Source of the DNA: Liolophura sinensis
Lineage: Eukaryota; Mollusca; Polyplacophora; Chitonida; Chitonidae
NCBI RefSeq assembly: GCF_032854445.1
Contig: NC_088301.1
Location: 2,354,001 to 2,418,000 of the forward strand
Direction: 5' to 3'
Length of the DNA stretch: 64,000 bases
Positions within the stretch are counted from its first letter, which is position 1, and each line of letters starts with the position of its first letter. The notes below the pieces were generated by a model. That model was given only the letters and a program-made list of their open reading frames with translations, was not told where the DNA came from and ran no database searches. The position numbers and the translations under genes are program-made. This document shows positions 57,595 to 64,000 of the stretch, piece after piece.

Positions 57595-57803
57595 CTGCCT
57601 GTTCGACCAGGTGTCAGTATAATGTAACTGGGTGGTGTTTTCGGCATAATGCCTCACTGGTGGCAGCACTCTTGTGGCACGAATTCACCTTGCTACAAGA
57701 AGGCACAGTATATGTACACTCACCTATTGACTCCTCGTCCGCATATGACTGAAATATTATTAAAACCCACGTTAAACTCCATGCATTCATTCATTCTATT
57801 TGA
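57595..57803 (+). mobile_element. Short non-autonomous repeat with LINE-like 3' tail
   Basis: TGCCTGTTCGACCAGGTGTCAGTATAATG starts a unit that ends CATATGACTGAAATATTATT, then CACGTTAAACTCCATGCATT, CATTCATTC. The ending resembles the I-type LINE tail (ATATGGCTGAAATATTGCCG, GTTAAACCATAATCATTC). Confidence 0.65.
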
Positions 57804-58304
57804 CGGTATCTATAACTGACGGATGTGCATTCAATATTTGAACAGTTTCGGGATATGTGATCCATTTATGACTTTTCATTCATAACTCATATGGAGTAAT
57901 CACATATTTATTGGCATGGTTATATGTCCTTATAGGAAATGGGAGTGAATATGTTTGCAGGGTGGTCTCAATATTTCGTTTCACAACATGCAGCCGTTAT
58001 TCTAGAGTAAACATATCTTAATCGGACAGATGTGTTTTCCTGGATTCTCGTGTGGGTTTGAAGACACGGCATCATGCCACCTGAGGGAGGTTTGTAAACT
58101 CATTAAGACGTAGGAAAGGTCTCTCTGTTAAACGGGATACCGTCTGTGTCTGCCAGGCTTCAGTTTTCTTCTGACCAACTGAAGAAATTGTACAGCTGGG
58201 TACCGTTCTACGAAGCTGTGGTAATGCTGCGCCAAAGCGTATTTACCATGGTCACGTATCTTTTAACTGTATGTTGTAATGGATATTTCAGCAACACTTT
58301 GCTC
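57804..58304 (+). other. No gene recognised
   Basis: No motif-bearing frame and no repeat match. Confidence 0.4.
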
Positions 58305-58549
58305 AATTAAAAGCGGGATCGTATCTGTTTGTTTATGTTTACGTAGATCAAATTTAATTCAGGTTGTGGAAGTAGCCAGGAAGGAGACCGCGCAAAAGAC
58401 GGAGCTATATCTTTTAGCTTGTTGTTGGCTTCCACAATGTGGCCCCAAAATACAAAGACCAAATGTCGGGATCTCACTGGGACTTTTATTAAATTTAACC
58501 GCGTGTAGTGGGGCGTTTGATTGATGAGCCTTAAGCTTTGTAGCATATT
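58305..58549 (-). mobile_element. I-type LINE fragment L8
   Basis: The minus strand carries FVFWGHIVEANNKLKDIAPS and SPSWLLPQPELNLIYVNINK, matching the linker between RT and RNase H in L5 (VRDHIVEAKVKVGDIAPV, SPPWLLLQPKLIFDLRKC). Confidence 0.8.
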
Positions 58550-58683
58550 AAAGGCCGTAAGTGGGAAGGTCCGCTAGCAACCTGCGGATGGTCGTGGGTT
58601 TCCCCCGGCTGTGCCCGGTTTCTTCCCACCATAATGCTAGCCGCCGTGGTATTAGTGAAATATTCTTGAGTACGGCGTAAATC
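58550..58683 (+). mobile_element. SINE-1, 5'-truncated
   Basis: GGCCGTAAGTGGGAAGGTCC through GGATGGTCGTGGGTTTCCCC to CTTGAGTACGGCGTAAATCA; the tail lacks its A-rich end. Confidence 0.83.
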
Positions 58684-58835
58684 AAAGTCGACACAGATTC
58701 AGTAATACAGATCGGTCAGCACACGAAATCGGTGCTTCACATGTCCTTAAGGATATCGAGATATTTTGTTCATTTTGCTTGAAGCATTTTATATTGTGTA
58801 TAAATGAAACTTTACTATCAAATTTAAATCTATGC

Positions 58836-60540
58836 GTCGAAACAGACATTCCTATGCCAGACGTCAATCAATAAGGACGTTAAATCAGTATTGAAATCAT
58901 GTATCATGCTAGAATATCAGTAGTCGATAACAAGATATGTATCTCAGTTGCGCTTTAATTTGCAACTGTTCAGATATTCAACAGCAATCCAATTCAAAAC
59001 GACGAACAGACGGCCCCGGAATTAGATCCAGTTATGAAACAGAACGCCAGGGATGCTGGTCGCTCTTGCCATATTTACTTACAAGAGAGTTATACTTTCT
59101 GTAAAATTTTAAAAACTTGAAATGTAGGCGTTTGGCGGAATAATCTTGACACACTAGCTTTTGCAGTAATACGCTGACGTTGATTGAAATCGTAACACAA
59201 CACGCAGCATCTGACAAATGCTGCAATCGAGATATGTACATGCCATTTTCAGGACCCTTCAGTATATTGCTGTTCAAGTAAAAATAATTTACAATGACAA
59301 AACTGAAATTATCTTTCTTGTAGTGAAGTCTGTGAGCGAGAAAATCGTTTTGATCTTGGCACAAATGTAGGTCCAGATAAGATGTACCATCTGGAGAATC
59401 TGTGGTTTCTTTTAAATCCAGCAAAGGTGGGTAAATATCACAGTCTTTGCTATATATGGACTGCTTAAAGCTAGTAGATCACCAATATACCGGTTAGTGA
59501 ATGAGAAAGATCGAGCCCGGTTATTGCTTACTCCTGTATAGGATATTGGAAATAATTAGTGATGAAATTCTATCTATTAAATCGGTGTGAAGAATAGTAG
59601 TATAGAGAATGGTGAAATCCCAAGTAGACATGTCCTTATACGGCACGTGTATAACAGCGTCTAGTTCTTCAGTGAGACGTTTAGAGTTTTTAGGTATCCA
59701 CACACAGCTGGCGCCTGAATTTTATGCAATTGCACAACAGTACTTGTTCTAAAATGACCATACTTCCTTAAAAGAGTGGATGGAGATTTGGTCAGACAGC
59801 TGTTTGACCCCACAAAAAAGCGAGCATTGTTTGAGGAGTTATGCTTTTTTGGAATCTAGTAAAGTTATGGTATGCCATTGTGACGGTAAGGTACGGATTC
59901 ACTCTGTTTGAGAAAGGACTGATTTTTTGTAAATAGGCTGTTCGGGAATACGTTGATGTTGCGACAGTAGTTGTGATATTAAACTCCTAAACAAGAACCT
60001 GACAGTAATAATTCTTGAAGACAAATATAATATTATTAGGGGCTTTAAAACAACAACGTAATTTCTGTGAAAGTCATCAAGTACCTTTCGCACGGTAGGA
60101 TCCTTAAGAACTTGCCTGGCTGTCACATGAGCATTGGTATTGATAGGGTAGATTGTATACACAGCCTTTTTCTTAATTAGCACAATCCAAGTGTCAAGGA
60201 CTAAAAGTGCTACCTTTCCACGCATAGACCTTTTTTTTTTTTTTTGCAAAATGTTCAAGCCGTCAGTCTTATATTAGTTCTTATATTTATTTTTCTTGGC
60301 TCTCTGTACTTTGGACTTGTCACAAGTAGACTTTGTAGATCATCGTTTATAATATCGAGGTTACTCTTCATGCCATGTTGACCTGGATGGTAAACGAAGT
60401 CTGACGACTCAGTCACAAGATGTATAACTAGACATCTCAAAATCTTCAACTGCTTTCGCGTGAGTAAATATCTTGGATGCAATTGGTTTTGTATATTGGT
60501 AGAAAATGCGTGGTGGTTCTGGTATGCTGAAATAATACCC
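58836..60540 (-). mobile_element. PLE copy P6
   Basis: It runs from the N-terminal coding region at about 60540 to the 3' end at GTCTGTTTCGACG (58836). The 3' UTR block GCAAATTAAAGCGCAACTGA is shared with the other PLE copies. The palm between the first RT motif and the catalytic box is deleted (junction near 59525). Confidence 0.85.
59032..60482 (-). pseudogene. Penelope-like RT (P6), deleted
   Basis: In order: SSDFVYHPGQHGMKSNLDII and SPKYREPRKI (60482-60255, the N-terminal region of this PLE class); LKDPTVRKVLDDFHRNYVVV; SKRLTEELDAVIHVPYKDM with TWDFTILYTTI (first catalytic Asp present, 59703-59521); then, after a deletion that removes GTNCAPLL, text near 59510-59470 equivalent to RYIDD-LLAL with the box spoiled; and ETTDSPDGTSYLDLHL to PWRSVS (59424-59032). 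It is the only copy here giving both N- and C-terminal parts. No GIY-YIG motif at either end. Confidence 0.85.
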
Positions 60541-60599
60541 TTAAAAATTGATTTTCTCCAAAAATCCTTACTCGTTCACGACGAAATTTAAAGATAAAG

Positions 60600-60840
60600 T
60601 TTCCGTTTATTAAAAAAATGCGTGTGGTGTCATTGGTCTTTTCAGGGTCAAAAATGTCGACGGCACATGTTTGTTATGAATAAAACCATCAGGAATAAAG
60701 CAAGCAAAGATAACTACCTTGACGAAAACATTTAATACTAGAAAGAAACTTGTTGGATATGTAAAAACCAAAGCAAGTCTATTATTTATCATGCGTTCTA
60801 TAGTCTTACAGACGCAGTATGCACAGCTGCACAAGCTGCA
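60600..60840 (-). mobile_element. I-type LINE RT fragment L9
   Basis: The minus strand encodes CVCKTIERMINNRLALVF, then FIPDGFIHNKHVPSTFLTLK, matching CVCKTMERMINDRLVWFL and FILDGFINTEHVVPIFFD of L4. Confidence 0.8.
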
Positions 60841-62510
60841 TTCTGGTGAATATGGTGTTGAATGTTGGACTGGACTCCTCAGGAAGCTGGAAGCTAATTT
60901 TACCGAACTCAGTGAGACGTTAAGTCATAATATTTCATTCATTATCTGTGTTAATTCGGAATGCAGTCTGTAGACTAGGGGTCCTAGTCCTACGGTGATA
61001 AAATGTTTGAAAGGTTCAAATTTTAATAGTGTTGGATGTGATGTCCAGTAATGTCCTTATATTGACAGATGATTATTCATTATGAGTGATTGTGAAAGCC
61101 ATCAAATGGTCAATGATCATCAAGCTTTCTGATATTTCTAAGCTTGAATTACGCAGTAATGACCATGGAATTACACAAATACACGTCAGTTTTGGATCGT
61201 GGCATGCATTATGGTCATGTAATGAACAGATATCAACCCCAGTACATGTACCAGTATTTGTTTGATGCTATCATAGTTTCCCTATGATTTTACAATAATG
61301 TTCCAAACTTTTCGTTAAAAGTGTTTTTTGTGGACACTCATGAGAACAACTTACCCAGGAGTATACACACCAGTAAGCCATGTGTCTCCATTTCAACTTG
61401 TTCCTCTATGAAATTGAAATCAAAAACATTTTATGTCGTCCATGGTATGCACAGATTACTAAACGTTAGTAAAGTACAAACAAGCCCCGTAAATTGTGGA
61501 CAGAATTCCTAGTCGAAATTTAACATTCTGTGTTTTAATGTAAACGTTGTACGTGTATTTGTAAGTTTACTTAGAAAATTAGATTTCCTGCTCTCTTGGT
61601 CCGGTAAATCTGACAAGCAGCAATATATTTATATTGTACCAATGAACTTGTCTAGTAAACCACCAATCACCGCTTAGTGCACTTTTTTGATAGACTTAAG
61701 GTCATGGAGTGTGCCATTTAGTGCTGACTGATCATCACAATAAAGGGGTGGATGGATCTTTGATGATCAGTAAATTTGAGAGGTCTATATAGAATGTGTG
61801 AATTAAAATTTATAAATGAAATCGGCAAAATTTGTTTATTTTATAATTGTGAAGTTAACTTCCTGAATAAACCAATGTGCTTCTAGAGGAATACATCGTA
61901 GCGACCATGCTGTAGAATCTACTGGCTAACTAAAATATTCCAAAAATGACTTGAAACTTTAACAGAATTGAAACTGATTTACTTTTGTAAAAAAATAATT
62001 TGTGGAACCACTGATGCCAATGAAACTTTCCATGAAAACAGACAGAAAATCAGAAGAGATCCCACATGTGGAACAGATCAAACAATATGTACCCAGTAGT
62101 ACACACAGAAGGAAGTCATACCAGTGCAGACTTTCTTTGACAAAGAATCAAGAAAACATTGCACATCTAGTACACAAAAAAAAGAGAAACATAAACCTGA
62201 TCCTTATCCGTAAAACCTTTTCAAGCAAAACACTTCTAGTTCAATTATCGGTCAATTACATGTACTCAACACTGTGTTTTGTGAAGACTATGGTATCAGG
62301 CGATCTATTAGGCGACACAATGAAATAGTCCGGATAAAACTGTCAACATGCTTTCGAGGTGAACAAGTGAAACTGATTGAAACTGGGTGTGCCCAACGGA
62401 TTTCTGCTAGGTTGTGTCTCACGCCCATTTACGTCCACTGTTTTGTACTGTTTTTTTCTTCTGAAGATTTTTGACTGTCGAAGCGCAAAACTGGCGTCAC
62501 CACAGTGTCG
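60841..62510 (+). other. No gene recognised
   Basis: Short open stretches only; 62002-62328 (108 codons, Lys-rich) has no recognised domain. Confidence 0.45.
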
Positions 62511-62640
62511 AATGGGCTCGTCTTGCCACAAAGAGACACAGTGTGTGTACACGCACCTAATGACTCCTCGTGATATGGCTAAAACTTGTGAAGTTCAAAA
62601 TAACAAACCCTAGCATACATACAGACATAAATATAGGGTC
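62511..62640 (+). mobile_element. Possible relic of the short repeat seen at 57595
   Basis: CACGCACCTAATGACTCCTC followed by GTGATATGGCTAAAACTTGT parallels CTCACCTATTGACTCCTCGT and GCATATGACTGAAATATT at 57718-57760. The 3' CATT run is lost. Confidence 0.5.
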
Positions 62641-64000
62641 GCACTAATATGTGGTCACCTTCACATGCCTTGCTTCAGTGACTAAAGCACTGAAGACGTA
62701 ATAAACATGTAAAAGACTCACGCGCTCATCAGTGCAGAAACAGTGGAATAATATTTTACGCATGAAAACGCATTAGTGCTGTTCTTTCTAATGTTTTACT
62801 TTCCTACATTAAAATTGATTAAAGTTTGTTCTATTTTTTGCTATTGTGGACCAATGTAGTTTTAAGATTCTGGTGTTCTCAGAGAATTTGAAGGCGGTTA
62901 ACTCGGCTTGTCCCATCAGATGCCGCCTGTGTCATTCTCTCAACCTGATGAAGATCTCAGTCGTTTGAACTCAACTAATGACACGATTTGTAGCTCCAGT
63001 GAATCGCGAAGGCATGTGCGATGACAACAACTCGATTTTATAAACTCCACAATCAGCTATACACATTTTTTAAAATGTGGACCGAACTATATTTAGGTAA
63101 AATAAGATCAACGGAAAGCTGTTTCTCATAATATCAACATAATATTCTTTTCTAAGCTCATATTAAATTCTCCAGTGCACAGCCATCAGTATATGACGTG
63201 TTTAATAGCAGTCTTCCAAAGGGCTTTGTACTGTCAAAAATAAAGAAAATAGCTCAATAATGGTGATGTTAACAATGCGCCAAAGAATATATTTTGTTTA
63301 CTCTACTTAACTTGATAATTCATGCAGCATGTTGACGTATGTGAAATATTTTGGCCTCAAATATAACCTTATTGTAAGTTTTAAGATTACAAAGAAATTT
63401 GTCCACACTGTATATGGAAATGTTAGAATGGAATTAAAGAATGATTAGTCATCTTATTAAAAATGTTCCAAGCAAAGCGAGAATGTTCACAGTATAAAAG
63501 TACTTTATTTTTTCCAATGTAATTTCACCGAATACGATTAAAACATAATAACAATTTCAAATAAATAGCAGATATGAATTGTGCCAGCTATGTTGAAATT
63601 TCCATCCAATGAGACGATTTGCTATGAAAAAGCAATATCTAGACTGTGACGTATTCTTTACACTTTCACTCCAAAAGGCCACAGTCAATGGCATGGATTT
63701 GAGACTAGATCATTTTCAAGGCGTTACCATGATTTGGTTACATCTAGCCAAAGTTCCACTTCACACAGATTATTGTGATAGATGTGTGTCACTAGTTTAT
63801 TTTGGCCCCTTTTGCATTCAAAGAAGGTGAATCAGTCACGTGAGCATTTTGTCTCGGTACTAAACGCTTCTTCCCAATGAGGTGAACGTAAAAAATGTTT
63901 TTCCTCATTTTAGTGCCTAATTAGTAGATGGTCTATGAATAACAAAATTTGATTTAGGGTTTGTAGACGGTTTATGCGATAGAGATGAGGTTTTATTGTA
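62641..64000 (+). other. No gene recognised
   Basis: AT-rich, no open stretch beyond 75 codons and no repeat family match. Confidence 0.5.

Noticed and set aside
62002-62328. Lys-rich 108-codon stretch as a host exon
   Set aside because: Low-complexity composition in AT-rich DNA and no recognisable domain or splice context.
1-64000. Endogenous virus with an envelope gene
   Set aside because: Neither LTR element shows an open frame or membrane-protein features after pol within the window; the Gmr1-like 3' end lies outside, so this is not excluded there.

Overview
The window looks like an AT-rich stretch of an animal nuclear genome, most likely a mollusc. The clues are a tRNA-headed SINE seen in a dozen full or partial copies with an (AAAT)n tail, non-LTR elements ending in (CATT)n, and a Penelope-like family. 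Genus cannot be resolved by eye. I see no intact host gene, rRNA or functional tRNA gene, no CRISPR array and no bacterial-style operon. Almost everything recognisable is a retroelement, most of it decayed by stops, frameshifts and deletions.

Layout. 1-5824 (minus): one end of a Ty3/gypsy-type LTR element with the unusual order gag - protease - integrase - RT - RNase H (Gmr1-like), with a tRNA-Pro-like primer site and an LTR that carries a SINE. It sits inside an RNase H-bearing non-LTR element (called the I-type LINE here). 5825-12212: decayed I-type LINE copies L1, L2 and L2b. 12227-14858: a SINE piece and two head-to-tail Penelope-like (PLE) pieces. 14864-18941 (minus): a second Ty3/gypsy element with the usual order (PR-RT-RH-IN), much less decayed. 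18942-25510: LINE copy L3 and an ORF1 fragment. 25520-29940 (minus): PLE copies P2 and P3. 30069-37642: LINE copies L4a, L4 and L5 head to tail. 37.6-50.5 kb is sparser: LINE L6 carrying a second SINE type, several SINEs, and an outward-facing PLE pair (P4, P5) around a minus-strand LINE piece (L7). 50545-56190: two arms of a roughly 130-bp tandem repeat in opposite orientation around a CR1/L2-like LINE, a foldback-like structure. 57.6-60.8 kb: fragments of LINE, SINE and PLE. From 60.8 kb to the end I recognise only part of one short repeat.

How the parts relate. The I-type LINE (three-knuckle gag, endonuclease, RT, RNase H with a C-terminal Cys/His motif) is the dominant family and probably supplied the insertion machinery for non-autonomous repeats with a similar 3' tail. 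The PLE family has at least six copies and a seventh micro-insertion. None of its recognisable remnants shows an endonuclease domain. The nesting LINE > Gmr1-like LTR element > SINE gives a relative order of events. The most unusual items are the Gmr1-like pol order, the foldback-like inverted satellite arms, and the endonuclease question in the PLEs.
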